Below are positions 16,775 through 25,395 of a DNA stretch of 64,000 nucleotides, in pieces. Position 1 is the first letter of the stretch. Every line of letters starts with the position of its first letter. The notes under the pieces are model-generated. The model was given only the letters and a program-made list of their open reading frames with translations. It was not told the DNA's origin and did no database searches. The position numbers were made by a program, and so were the translations under genes. This DNA is from Brucella haematophila (lineage in GTDB: Bacteria; Pseudomonadota; Alphaproteobacteria; Rhizobiales; Rhizobiaceae), in assembly GCF_005938105.1 (NCBI RefSeq), contig NZ_VCPE01000022.1:1-64000 (forward strand), written 5' to 3'.

Positions 16775-19072
16775 TCAGGCGACGGTACGGCCGCCTTCGC
16801 GCCATGTGACGGATTTTGTCGTCATCGAGCCGATTGTATCCGCAGGCAGCGGCATGCCGAGAAGATAGCCCTGCACCAGATCGGCACCGGCGGCAACGCG
16901 GATCAGCGCAAGCTGTTCTTCCGTTTCCACGCCTTCGACGGTCACGCCAAGACCCAGCTCATGCGAGAGCTGCGTCACACCGCGCAACAGCATCAGCGAC
17001 CGGCGGTCGGTGGTGATGTCGCGGACAAAGGAGCGGTCCACCTTCACCTTGGTCAACGGCAGCGTGTTGAGATAGCTGAGGCTGGAATAGCCCGTGCCGA
17101 AATCGTCGAGCGCAATATTGATGCCGGCGTTCTTCAGCCGCTGCAAAACCATCGACGTCTTGTTGCGGTCGGCGATGATTGCGCTTTCCGTCACTTCGAC
17201 TTCCAGACGATGGGCGGGAAGACCGGATTTCTGCAAGGCAGAAGCGATATCGCGGGCAATCTCGTTGCTCTTCAGATCGATAGCCGACAGATTAACGGAA
17301 ACGCCGATACGATCACCCCAGGTCAGACAGTCCTTGCAGGCCTGATCCAGCATGAATCGGGTGATATCGGTGATGATGCCCATTTCCTCGGCCAGAGGAA
17401 TGAACTCGGCAGGCGGCACCGAACCCAGCTCCGGATGCACCCAGCGCGCCAGCGCTTCACAAGCCACAATGCGCAGAGACTGCGCACTGACGATTGGCTG
17501 GTAGACAACCTTGATTTCATTGTTGCCGATGGCCTGTCGGAGATCAGCCTTGAGCTTCTGGCGGCTGCGATATTTGGTATCCATCGCGCCGACGAAAACC
17601 GCCCATTGCCGGTCTTCATGGCCCTTCGCTTCATATAGCGCCAGATCCGCATTGATATGCATATTGCCGACATCGCAATTGGCAATGTTCTCAATCGCAA
17701 TACCGGCGCTGATGTCGATATGAACATGATCGCCGTCGAGATCATAAACGCCGGACACGACCGACGTGATATGATCCATGATGCCGGTAATTTCCGCCTG
17801 GGTCTGAAGATTGAAAACAAACACGACGAATTCGTCACCACCAAATCGCGAAACCACAAAGCGTTGCTGGTCGAGCGAATAAAGCCGCTGCGCAAACAGC
17901 CGCAGCAACACGTCGCCCGTATGGTGGCCGAGCGTATCGTTGACATGCTTGAAGTGATTGATGTCGATGACGACTAGCGCCGCAAAACTGTCCGCAGACT
18001 GATGGGCGCGCAATGTGCGCACCATGGTCTCGAAATAATTACGGTTCGGAAGGCCGGTTAGTCCGTCGAACCGCGCCATGTGCTGAATGCGGGCTTCTGC
18101 CTCGACACGCTGCGTCACATCCTCGAACATGAGAACCGCACCATCGCCGACAGTCTGGTTGCCGATACATTCTATATAGCGTTCACCGGAAAGCTGGAAA
18201 ATGTCGCGCGTCTTGCGTCCGGCGACAAGGTCGGTCATGCGGGCGCGTACATTCGCCATATCATTATGCGGAAACAACCCTTCCCGCGCGCAATAGCGCA
18301 GCAGGACTTCCAGCCGGCGCCCGTGCAACTTGGTGTGCTCGGCGATCCGCAGCATCGCCTTGGCCTTGTTATTGATCACCGCAATGCGCTGCTGGCCATC
18401 GAGCATGAGCAGACCCTGCGGCATATTGTTGAGCGCGGCATCAAAGCGTCCAGCGACAATCGACAGGCGGCGCTTGCCCATCACGGCCGCGAAGAGAAAC
18501 TCACGCAGGCCGTTGGCCATTTCGATATTGGACAGGAAATACGGGATCAGCAGCAGGCCGATGATGATGTGAAAGGGAGTCCCCGCAAGCACGAGCCCGG
18601 CGAGCACCGGAATCAGCGTGCAGATCGACATCAAAACGACGGCCTTCGCCGAGGCATAATTGCGCCCGACGATGGAAACGACCGAAGCCAGCAGAATGGT
18701 CAGACTGGCCAGCTCGGCAAAAGGATCACGCAGCACGAAGATCGAGAAGAAGCACAACATGCCAAGCGTCGCGCAGACCAGCGAAGCGCCAATGAGATAG
18801 CGCAACTCCCAGCGGTCGAGATCGGCGGATGTAAGGTGACCTAGCCTGGCACGGTCGAACTGTCGCATGTCGTAGAGACGACCGAGAGCGACGACGGCAA
18901 AAAGCCCGGCAAAGCCGATGAAATGCCAGTCAACAGTTTTCACATAGATGACAACACAGGCCACCACATGGGCCAACAAGCCAAACCACAGCGTGGTGCG
19001 ATTACCGTAAAGTGATCGCATGAAAGAAAGCCGCACGTCTGCAGGTATGTCAGGTTTACGGCTCCGCCACAT
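16775..19072 (-). CDS. Membrane-bound GGDEF-EAL cyclic-di-GMP enzyme
   Basis: 765 residues. Domain order: five or six transmembrane helices (residues ~25-200), a PAS-like sensor (~205-320, DGQQRIAVINNKAKAML), GGDEF (~335-500) with intact RFGGDEF at ~406, and EAL (~510-755) with CEALARW at ~540 and DDFGTGYSS at ~660, the key phosphodiesterase motifs. Both active sites look intact, so it may make or degrade c-di-GMP; such dual proteins are often net phosphodiesterases. The EAL residues NLSAIDLK and EVEVTESAII (metal-binding) are also present. Transcribed alone. The membrane sensor's ligand is unknown. Confidence 0.93.
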   Translation of the reverse strand: MWRSRKPDIPADVRLSFMRSLYGNRTTLWFGLLAHVVACVVIYVKTVDWHFIGFAGLFAVVALGRLYDMRQFDRARLGHLTSADLDRWELRYLIGASLVCATLGMLCFFSIFVLRDPFAELASLTILLASVVSIVGRNYASAKAVVLMSICTLIPVLAGLVLAGTPFHIIIGLLLIPYFLSNIEMANGLREFLFAAVMGKRRLSIVAGRFDAALNNMPQGLLMLDGQQRIAVINNKAKAMLRIAEHTKLHGRRLEVLLRYCAREGLFPHNDMANVRARMTDLVAGRKTRDIFQLSGERYIECIGNQTVGDGAVLMFEDVTQRVEAEARIQHMARFDGLTGLPNRNYFETMVRTLRAHQSADSFAALVVIDINHFKHVNDTLGHHTGDVLLRLFAQRLYSLDQQRFVVSRFGGDEFVVFVFNLQTQAEITGIMDHITSVVSGVYDLDGDHVHIDISAGIAIENIANCDVGNMHINADLALYEAKGHEDRQWAVFVGAMDTKYRSRQKLKADLRQAIGNNEIKVVYQPIVSAQSLRIVACEALARWVHPELGSVPPAEFIPLAEEMGIITDITRFMLDQACKDCLTWGDRIGVSVNLSAIDLKSNEIARDIASALQKSGLPAHRLEVEVTESAIIADRNKTSMVLQRLKNAGINIALDDFGTGYSSLSYLNTLPLTKVKVDRSFVRDITTDRRSLMLLRGVTQLSHELGLGVTVEGVETEEQLALIRVAAGADLVQGYLLGMPLPADTIGSMTTKSVTWREGGRTVA

Positions 19073-19443
19073 GTCCTTGCTTGTGTCCCTATCGTGAGGG
19101 CGATTATTGCACTAATGACTTAAAAATATCTTTCGCGAAATGAAACCACAAGCTGTTACCCCCGCCACCATAAGATGTATCCCAATTATTCACAGGGGAA
19201 CAACTTAACAGCAACCTGCGAAATAACAATACAACCATAGGCTTTCAAAGCGGAGGCCTTCAAACAATTTGGCCGTGAAAGCAGAGTGGCAAAACACCCT
19301 GTATTACGCCTCGCGGCGCGATTGCAATTCACAAGCATTCTACAACAAAACTAGAGAATATCACCGAATAGCAATCGCCGACGGGGAAAACCCGGAGGAA
19401 AGCACGCCAACGCGGAATAAATCCCTATCCCGTTGGGGCGCAC
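19073..19443. other. Intergenic region upstream of the GGDEF-EAL gene
   Basis: About 370 bp, fairly AT-rich in its left part, holding the promoter region of the GGDEF-EAL gene. A 67-codon plus-strand frame (19269-19472) runs into the opposing SDR gene and lacks any family feature, so I do not call it. No repeat or RNA gene seen. Confidence 0.5.
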
Positions 19444-20193
19444 TCAGAGGCTGTGTCCGCCGTCCACATTGACGATGGTGCCGGTCATGTAGCGGCTGGC
19501 ATCGGAGGCCAGCATGAGCACCACACCATCCAGATCCTGCGGTTCGCCGAGACGGCGCAGCGGATTACGCCCTTTGAAGTAGCCCGCAGCCGGTCCATTG
19601 AGCTGTTCTTCATTGATTCGGGTCGGAAACCACCCCGGCGAGATCGCATTGACGCGAATATCATGTGCGGCCCATTCGAGTGCAAGCGCACGCGTCATCT
19701 GCGTGATGCAGGCTTTCGACATGGAATAGGCGGCAGCGCCTTTCTGCGGCCTGTCGCCCAAAATACTGGTCGTATTGATGATGGAGCCGCCCGCGCCTTG
19801 CGCGATCATGCGACGTGCAGCTTCCTGCGCCACGAAGAAAGCGCCCGCCACATTGACCTCGAAAATATGTTCGAGCATGTCGCGTGTCGTATCGAGCGCA
19901 CGCGCCATATGGGCGACGCCGGCATTGTTGAACAGGGTCGAGATCGGCCCGAAACGCTGCTCTGCTTCATCGAAGGCGCGCATGATTTCATCCGGATGGG
20001 TTACATCCGCCATGATTTCAAGAACTTCCCCACCCGACGGACACAGGCTTTCGCCCGCATGCGTGCGCGAAATAGAGATCACCCGCGCCCCGTGCCCGGC
20101 CAGCACATGCACCATGCGCAAGCCCAGACCCGAGGAGCCTCCCGTCACGGCAATAACCTTGCCCCGGACGGAGAAAAGCTGATCGTCAGTCAT
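19444..20193 (-). CDS. SDR-family oxidoreductase
   Basis: 249 residues from the ATG at 20193 with a strong GAGGGGA site just before; the frame is open to 20280 but that part is repeat-derived. Cofactor motif AVTGGSSGLGLRMV (residues ~17-30), NNAGVAH (~91-97), catalytic Ser in INTTSILG and YSMSK (Tyr/Lys) followed by the usual DIRVNAISPGWF. The C-terminus YMTGTIVNVDGGHSL is typical of classical SDRs of about 250 residues. The group contains many sugar, polyol and 3-oxoacyl reductases; the substrate is unknown. Confidence 0.9.
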   Translation of the reverse strand: MTDDQLFSVRGKVIAVTGGSSGLGLRMVHVLAGHGARVISISRTHAGESLCPSGGEVLEIMADVTHPDEIMRAFDEAEQRFGPISTLFNNAGVAHMARALDTTRDMLEHIFEVNVAGAFFVAQEAARRMIAQGAGGSIINTTSILGDRPQKGAAAYSMSKACITQMTRALALEWAAHDIRVNAISPGWFPTRINEEQLNGPAAGYFKGRNPLRRLGEPQDLDGVVLMLASDASRYMTGTIVNVDGGHSL

Positions 20194-20422
20194 ACATCCC
20201 CTCAACTGCCAATCCATCTTTGCCCCTAGTAGAACACATCCCGAAACCTGTGAAACAGTTTTCAGATAGATGCACCTCATTGCAAAATTCTAGAGCACAT
20301 TCATAGCGGCATTTGAACTGCGCGCAGGCTCGAATTTCGCCTCAAATCAGGACAATACACAAAAGGCGCGCGAGCGTGATGAAAAGACGACACTAATTGC
20401 CAATTGCGAGAGGTTATGCCGA

Positions 20423-20468
20423 CGCACATCCTGTCCGAAAACTGTTTCACTCTTTTCTGGATGTGTTC
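20423..20468. repeat. Palindromic repeat, family B (degenerate)
   Basis: CGCACATCC near 20423 and GGATGTGT near 20459 close a hairpin around a degraded form of the family core (CCGAAAACTGTTTCACTCTTTT). Nearly the same layout is seen at 20230-20300, on the other side of a short spacer. Confidence 0.5.
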
Positions 20469-20486
20469 TATTGCACAAGGCTGAGA

Positions 20487-20624
20487 GCCTGTTCCAAAAG
20501 TCGCCCTGTGCGGCTGCAAATGGCAATTTTCTGCATTCCGGTGCTCACGTACCAATAGTACGCTCCGCTCCGGTACTCGAAAATCACCATTTTCGCACAC
20601 ACATGCCGCTTTTTGATTCAGGCC
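20487..20624. repeat. Palindromic intergenic repeat, family A, copy 3 (inverted)
   Basis: Ends are GCCTGTTCCAAAAGTCG (20487 on) and TTTTTGATTCAGGC (20611-20624). The core reads GGTGCTCACGTACC then AGTACGCTCCGCTCCGGTA, i.e. the reverse complement of copies 1, 2 and 4, flanked by GCTGCAAATGGCAATTTT and GAAAATCACCATTTTCG as in copy 1. Confidence 0.75.
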
Positions 20625-20669
20625 TAAATACTGCTCCAGATAAGAGCCAAATCAACGGATCCGAATGCT

Positions 20670-21425
20670 ATGTCGAAGTCCCGCCCCCTGATTGCCGTAC
20701 CGACTGACGTCAAACCTTTCGAGAATTACACCTGGCATGCAGCACCGGATCAATATCTGGCTGCGGCAATCGATGTTGCGCAAGTGACGCCGCTTCTGGT
20801 GCCGAGCTTCGGTGACAAGATCGACCTCGACGCCATTCTCGACGCCGTGGACGGCGTGTTGATCACCGGCTCGAAATCGAACGTCAACCCGTCGCTTTAT
20901 GGTGTGGAACCGAGTGCTGCCTTCGAACCCTATGACAAAGCCCGCGACGCGACCTCGCTACCGCTGATCCGTGCCGCCATTGAAAAAGGCGTGCCGGTGC
21001 TGGCAATCTGCCGTGGCATTCAGGAACTGAATGTAGCGCTGGGCGGTACGCTCGCCACTGAAATTCAGGAATTGCAGGGGCGCATGGACCACCGCGCACC
21101 GCAATCGGAAAGCCAGGCTGAGCGTTTCGCGATCCAGCACCCGATCCGCATCAAGCCGGATTCATGCCTTGGCGCAATTTTGAAAGAAGACAGCGTAAAG
21201 GTAAACTCGGTGCACCGTCAGGCCATCGACCGGCTTGCGCCGCGCCTTGAAGTGGAAGCTGTGGCTGAAGACGGCACCGTGGAAGCCGTTTCCGTCAAGG
21301 ACGCCAAGGGCTTTGTCGTCGGCGTCCAGTGGCACCCGGAATATTGGGTCCAGTCCGATGCTCCCTCGCGGAAGATATTCGAGGCGTTTGGCGATGCGGT
21401 GCGCGAACACAAGGGACGGGAATAG
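20670..21425 (+). CDS. Class-I glutamine-amidotransferase-like hydrolase (PuuD / gamma-Glu-GABA hydrolase family)
   Basis: 251 residues. The nucleophile elbow is LAICRGIQELNVALGGTL (Cys near residue 113) and the catalytic His/Glu are in GVQWHPEYW (near residue 220), with VNSVHRQAIDRLAP between. This is the peptidase C26 / gamma-glutamyl-gamma-aminobutyrate hydrolase family, which cleaves gamma-glutamyl amides such as those of putrescine catabolism. No puu cluster is adjacent, so the substrate is open. The C-terminus HKGRE with the stop TAG runs into octamer element 2. Upstream sits a cluster of repeats. Confidence 0.87.
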   Translation: MSKSRPLIAVPTDVKPFENYTWHAAPDQYLAAAIDVAQVTPLLVPSFGDKIDLDAILDAVDGVLITGSKSNVNPSLYGVEPSAAFEPYDKARDATSLPLIRAAIEKGVPVLAICRGIQELNVALGGTLATEIQELQGRMDHRAPQSESQAERFAIQHPIRIKPDSCLGAILKEDSVKVNSVHRQAIDRLAPRLEVEAVAEDGTVEAVSVKDAKGFVVGVQWHPEYWVQSDAPSRKIFEAFGDAVREHKGRE

Positions 21426-21548
21426 GGGAATAGGGGAATAGGGGAATAGGGGAATAGGGGAATAGGGGAATAGGGTGATTGACGCGGAAGCGTCTATCAA
21501 GCTCCTTCTTCACTTACTCCCCTACTGCCTTACTCCCCTACTCCCTTA
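21418..21548. repeat. Inverted octamer-repeat element 2 between convergent genes
   Basis: Forward arm 21418-21475: about seven copies of the 8-bp unit GGGGAATA. Spacer with a small hairpin GACGC GGAA GCGTC (21481-21494), then reverse arm ~21512-21548 containing CTTACTCC, CCTACTGC, CTTACTCC, CCTACTCC. The forward arm carries the stop of the amidotransferase-like gene; the reverse arm encodes the last residues (KGVGE) and stop of the convergent dehydrogenase. The unit differs from that of element 1 (GGGAGTAA), but both derive from the same AGGG-type octamer. Confidence 0.85.
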
Positions 21549-22504
21549 ACATGCTCCGTTTCCGGCACTGGCGTGATCGCCTTGCCGGTATCAAACCATG
21601 AAATGAGATTGTCGATCACAAGATCCGCCATGGCCTGACGGGTTTTATGCGATGCAGATGCGATATGCGGCAGCAAAACCGTATTTGGCGCATCGAGCAA
21701 ACCTTGCGGCACGGAGGGTTCGTTCGCGAAGACGTCCAGACCCGCAGCGGCAATGGTGCCATTGTTCAGCGCCGCAGCCAGCGCGTCCTCATCGACCAGT
21801 GAACCGCGACCGACATTGATCAGCACGCCATCCGGGCCGAGCGCTTGCAGCACTTCTGCATTCACCGCCTTGGCAGTTTCCGCGCCGCCCGGGGCAACCA
21901 GAATAAGCGTGTCGACCGCCTTGGCCAGTTCAAGCAGGCTCGGGTAGTAATCGTAGGAGACGCCTTCAGCCTTGCGGCGGTTGTGATAGGAAACCGGCAG
22001 GCCGAAAGCCTCCACGCGATGGGCGACCGCCTTGCCAATACGGCCAAGGCCGAAAATGCCGACCTTGCGTCCGCGCAGCGACAGCTTCGACAGCGGATAG
22101 CGGCCTTCCTTTTCCCAGCGGCCTGCGCGCAGGAATTCCTGCGACTTCGACAGTTCACGCACGGTATCGATCAAAAGGCCAAGCGCGGTATCGGCCACTT
22201 CGTCGGTCAGCACATCAGGCGTGTTGGTAACCATCACGTTGCGGGCAGCGGCATGTTTGGCGTCAACCGCATCATAACCAACGCCGAAATTGCCGATGAT
22301 TTTCAGATTTGGCAAAGCGTCGATCAGCGCCGCATCGACAGTGGACATACTGGCAATGCCACGCACATCGTTCGCCCAGGCGGCATCAACCAGCGCAGCA
22401 TCACCGCGCGGGATACGGCGGACAGAAAATTCACCCGAAAGGCGTTCGACGGCATAATCGTTGAAGTTTCCGAGCACCAGAACGGTTGCGTCGCGCTTGG
22501 TCAT
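21530..22504 (-). CDS. D-isomer-specific 2-hydroxyacid dehydrogenase
   Basis: 324 residues with GAGGAA eight bases before the ATG. NAD-binding motif VGIFGLGRIGKAVAHRV (residues ~147-163). Catalytic residues: Arg in INVGRGSLVDE, Glu in VFANEP and His in VLLPHIASAS. Family members reduce 2-oxoacids such as hydroxypyruvate, glyoxylate or 2-ketogluconate. The basic residue RRK at about 177-179, after the second strand, suggests NADP preference. It lies 83 bp downstream of a LacI-type regulator on the same strand, which may control it. The final five codons are made of octamer repeats. Confidence 0.9.
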   Translation of the reverse strand: MTKRDATVLVLGNFNDYAVERLSGEFSVRRIPRGDAALVDAAWANDVRGIASMSTVDAALIDALPNLKIIGNFGVGYDAVDAKHAAARNVMVTNTPDVLTDEVADTALGLLIDTVRELSKSQEFLRAGRWEKEGRYPLSKLSLRGRKVGIFGLGRIGKAVAHRVEAFGLPVSYHNRRKAEGVSYDYYPSLLELAKAVDTLILVAPGGAETAKAVNAEVLQALGPDGVLINVGRGSLVDEDALAAALNNGTIAAAGLDVFANEPSVPQGLLDAPNTVLLPHIASASHKTRQAMADLVIDNLISWFDTGKAITPVPETEHVKGVGE

Positions 22505-22587
22505 GACAATATTCCTCTGGGAAGCATTTCGCAGTTCACGGGGAGACCGGCGACCGGTCAGGCTGAACCGGACCCGGAGCGGGGGAA

Positions 22588-23607
22588 TCAGGGATGTTTG
22601 GGCTTGGACGTCGATTGCCGGATATGCAGCTCCGGCTTGATGAGTTCCTGCGTCGAGGCAACCTCGACACCATTCAACTGATCGAGCAAAGCGCGGGCGG
22701 CGCGACGACCGACTTCGCGCTGGCCGTTCCAGACGGTTGTAAGCGCGGGCGTGGCAATGGCCGCCTCTTCCAGATCGTCATAGCCGGTGACGGAAATATC
22801 GTCACCCGGCACCAGTCCGGCGCGTGCAATGCCGTTCATCAGGCCGATTGCGGTCAGATCATTCCAGCAGACGGCAGCGGTCGGCTTGTCCTTCAAGGCG
22901 AGGAACTGCGGCGCGACTTCGAACCCGCCCTGCTTGGTACGCGGACCCGCAATGCGCCAGTCGTCGCGAATTTCCAGCCCGGCTTTGTCCATCGCCTGCA
23001 CATAGCCGCGATAGCGGTCACGACCGGTCGAGGTCTGGTCGGTGCCGCCGATCATGGCAATGCGCTTGTGACCAAGTGAAATCAGGTGGTTGGTGGCAAG
23101 GCCGACGCCATAGGCATCGTCACCGCGGAACACCGGCGCATGAACGCCTTCGACACTGCGCGCGATGAAAACGACCGGCAGGCCGTTATCCTCGGCGATC
23201 TGGATATCTTCCGGCGGCGTGCCGATGGCGGGCGACATGATCACGCCGTCAGCGCCAAGCTGCAAAAGCGTGTCCATGAAGGTGCGCTGCTTTTCCAGCT
23301 GATCGTAGTGATTGGACAGAATGAAGGTCTGGCGAGACCGGTCGAGTTCCGATTCGATGGATTTCAGAATTTCCGCGAAAAACGGATTCATGATGTCATG
23401 CACCACGACGCCGACGATCCCCGACCGCGACGTGCGCAGGCTCGCTGCCCGACGGTTATAGATATAACCGATGGCGCGGGCATGTTCCTTGATCTTCTCA
23501 CGGGTCTGGTCGGCAACAAGCGGGCTGTCGCGCAGCGCAAGCGAAACGGTAGCCGTCGAAACACCCAGCGCATCAGCGATGGTCGAAAGCTTGATTTTCT
23601 GGGCCAA
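22588..23607 (-). CDS. LacI-family transcriptional regulator
   Basis: 339 residues from a TTG at 23607, preceded by a very strong site GGGGGAGG four bases upstream; a GTG at 23634 is the longest alternative. Helix-turn-helix at the N-terminus (LSTIADALGVSTATVSLAL) followed by the hinge (IGYIYNRRAASLRTSRSG) and a periplasmic-binding-like sugar domain (IVGVVVHDIMNPFFAEILK to SVTGYDDLEEAAIATPALTTV). LacI members respond to sugars or sugar acids. The nearest likely target is the hydroxyacid dehydrogenase just downstream, and the regulator may also act on itself. Confidence 0.9.
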   Translation of the reverse strand: MAQKIKLSTIADALGVSTATVSLALRDSPLVADQTREKIKEHARAIGYIYNRRAASLRTSRSGIVGVVVHDIMNPFFAEILKSIESELDRSRQTFILSNHYDQLEKQRTFMDTLLQLGADGVIMSPAIGTPPEDIQIAEDNGLPVVFIARSVEGVHAPVFRGDDAYGVGLATNHLISLGHKRIAMIGGTDQTSTGRDRYRGYVQAMDKAGLEIRDDWRIAGPRTKQGGFEVAPQFLALKDKPTAAVCWNDLTAIGLMNGIARAGLVPGDDISVTGYDDLEEAAIATPALTTVWNGQREVGRRAARALLDQLNGVEVASTQELIKPELHIRQSTSKPKHP

Positions 23608-23741
23608 GTCGCCTCCCCCAACGGTCCATGCCACGAACGCCCATACGTCTTACGTCACACGGGCGTCATCATTAAAACGGTTATGCCATTGCAATTATTG
23701 AATTGAAAGTTTTTTTGGCAGTAACCCGCAGCCGGATTTGC

Positions 23742-24233
23742 TTATTCGGCTTCGTCATCCTCAATGGTATCGGTGGACGCTTCTTCAACCACGCGCGACA
23801 GACCGCGCAGCGCAAGATTGCCTTCCATACGGCCAAGCATTTTCAGGAAAGTCTTGCGTTCCTTCTTGTCGAGCCCCTTCAGCATGTCCTTGTCGGTCTT
23901 GCGAATGGATTTTTCGATGGCCTTGATCGTCTCAAGCCCGGTCTGGGTGAGATAGACATGCGACTGACGCTGATCGGTTTCGGACGCACGCTTGGCGACA
24001 AAGCCCTGCCCTTGCAGGCGCGCAATCGTCTTGGTGATGGTCGGCGGGCGCACACCGAGGCGCTGCGCAAGAACGCCAGGTGTCAGCCCGTCTTCGGCAG
24101 CCAGTTGCAGCATGACTGCATCCTGCCCGGCATAAAGTCCCTGTTCCAGAAGCCGTGTGGCCAGAACTGTTCTTGAAAGACGCGCGACGGATTGCAACCG
24201 GTAAAGTACAACCGCTTTATTGTCCTTGTTCAT
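23742..24233 (-). CDS. MarR-family transcriptional regulator
   Basis: 163 residues from the ATG at 24233, preceded by GGGTGAGGTGGC; the frame is open 16 codons further. The winged helix is GLTPGVLAQRLGVRPPTITKTIARLQGQGFV with the wing KRASETDQRQSHVYLT. Members control stress, antibiotic or aromatic-compound genes. It is divergent from the creatininase-like gene (24439), the obvious candidate target. The C-terminal tail is unusually acidic (STDTIEDDEAE). Confidence 0.9.
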   Translation of the reverse strand: MNKDNKAVVLYRLQSVARLSRTVLATRLLEQGLYAGQDAVMLQLAAEDGLTPGVLAQRLGVRPPTITKTIARLQGQGFVAKRASETDQRQSHVYLTQTGLETIKAIEKSIRKTDKDMLKGLDKKERKTFLKMLGRMEGNLALRGLSRVVEEASTDTIEDDEAE

Positions 24234-24438
24234 TGCCACCTCACCCTTTGTTGCGACTTCATTTTGTCGCTCGATCGACATTGCCCGAGATGTTTATAGC
24301 GTAAAATATTGTCCGACTTATGAAACAACAAGGTTAAAAACGTTCCGCTAAATCAAAAGCCAGTCTTGTTGTCGCTTGGCTTGCCCCTCCGGCTCCCCGG
24401 GTTTAGGTTCAGGGCCCGATAAACAAAGTGAGGAAAAC

Positions 24439-25197
24439 ATGACGGAACTGCGCGATCAGAACAGCGATATGATTGTCGTCCTGCCCCTTGGCGCACACGA
24501 ACAGCATGGCCCTCATTTGCCATTCGATACGGACACAATCATCGCGGAAGGCATTGTCGCGCGGGTTGGCGAGGCGATTCCGGCTGGTCTGAACGTCAAC
24601 TTCCTGCCGGTGCAGCCTGTCGGCTATTCGATCGAACATATGGATACGGAAGGCACCCAGAGCCTTGCCTTTTCCGAAGCGGTCAACCAGTGGATCGGCA
24701 TCGGCGAAAACCTGCATGCGGGCGGCATTCGCAAGCTGGTCATGCTCAACGCCCATGGCGGCAATTCGCCCCTGATGACCATCGTTGCGACCGAATTGCG
24801 CGTCCGGCTCGGCATGCTCGCAGTCGCAACCAGCTGGACCCGCTTCGGCCTTCCTGAAGGACTGATCACCCCGGAGGAAAAGGCGCTCGACATCCATGGC
24901 GGCTTTATCGAAACCTCGGTGATGCTCGCGCTGCGGCCTGACCTCGTGGATATGTCGAAAGCGCGCAATTTCAGCAATGCGCAGTCCGGCTTTGCCGAAG
25001 AGTTCAAATATCTGCGCGCCTATGGCCCGCATGCGTTTGGCTGGAAAATGCACGACCTGAATACCGATGGCGTTGCAGGCAACGCTGCTGCGGCGACGGC
25101 GGAGGCCGGCGAAAAGCTGATCGCCAATGCCGTGTCGGGCTTTGTCGATCTGTTACGCGATGTCGACCGCTTCGACCTGGCGCGGTTCAAATCCTGA
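24439..25197 (+). CDS. Creatininase-family amidohydrolase
   Basis: 252 residues from the ATG at 24439, preceded by GTGAGG; the frame is open 21 codons upstream without a site. Metal-binding motif LPLGAHEQHGPHLPFDTDTI (Glu, His, Asp ligands) and NAHGGNSPLM with a further Asn/His are as in creatinine amidohydrolase, a decameric Mn/Zn enzyme. HGGFIETSVMLAL supplies the last Glu ligand. The family also includes enzymes acting on other cyclic amides and the MftE peptidase; the substrate is undefined. It is divergent from the MarR regulator. Confidence 0.87.
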   Translation: MTELRDQNSDMIVVLPLGAHEQHGPHLPFDTDTIIAEGIVARVGEAIPAGLNVNFLPVQPVGYSIEHMDTEGTQSLAFSEAVNQWIGIGENLHAGGIRKLVMLNAHGGNSPLMTIVATELRVRLGMLAVATSWTRFGLPEGLITPEEKALDIHGGFIETSVMLALRPDLVDMSKARNFSNAQSGFAEEFKYLRAYGPHAFGWKMHDLNTDGVAGNAAAATAEAGEKLIANAVSGFVDLLRDVDRFDLARFKS

Positions 25198-25267
25198 AGC
25201 GGGAAACCGGGCATTTCCAGTCAATCCGACCCGCAGTTCATCAATGGCGGGAATGTGATGGGGCAGA

Positions 25268-25287
25268 TGTAATAATATAGCATTGCA
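25268..25287. promoter_or_regulatory. Zur-box-like palindrome upstream of the CobW gene
   Basis: TGTAATAATATAGCATTGCA is a 20-bp near-palindrome of the TGxAATxxTATxxxATTxCA type, which resembles zinc uptake regulator (Zur) operators of alphaproteobacteria. It lies ~110 bp upstream of the CobW start. Zur control is inferred. Confidence 0.6.
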
Positions 25288-25395
25288 TATGGTATTACTG
25301 TCGCCGTTCCCTTATATGAATTGTCCGATCTGAAGCCCCGCCATGCGCCTTTGTGCGCCGACCGATCCGGGGCCGTAACTTCAAGAGGCAAGACC

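Larger units (their letters stand above)
20194..20669. other. Repeat-rich intergenic region between two divergent genes
   Basis: About 475 bp with no gene. It contains degenerate family-B elements around 20230-20300 (ACACATCCCGAAACCTGTGAAACAGTTTTC) and 20423-20468 (CACATCCTGTCCGAAAACTGTTTCAC, closing GGATGTGT), and a family-A element at 20487-20624. Promoters for the SDR gene (left) and the amidotransferase-like gene (right) must lie among them. Confidence 0.6.

Noticed and set aside
19269-19472. 67-codon plus-strand frame upstream of the SDR gene
   Set aside because: It overlaps the end of a conserved gene on the other strand and shows no ribosome-binding site or known motif.
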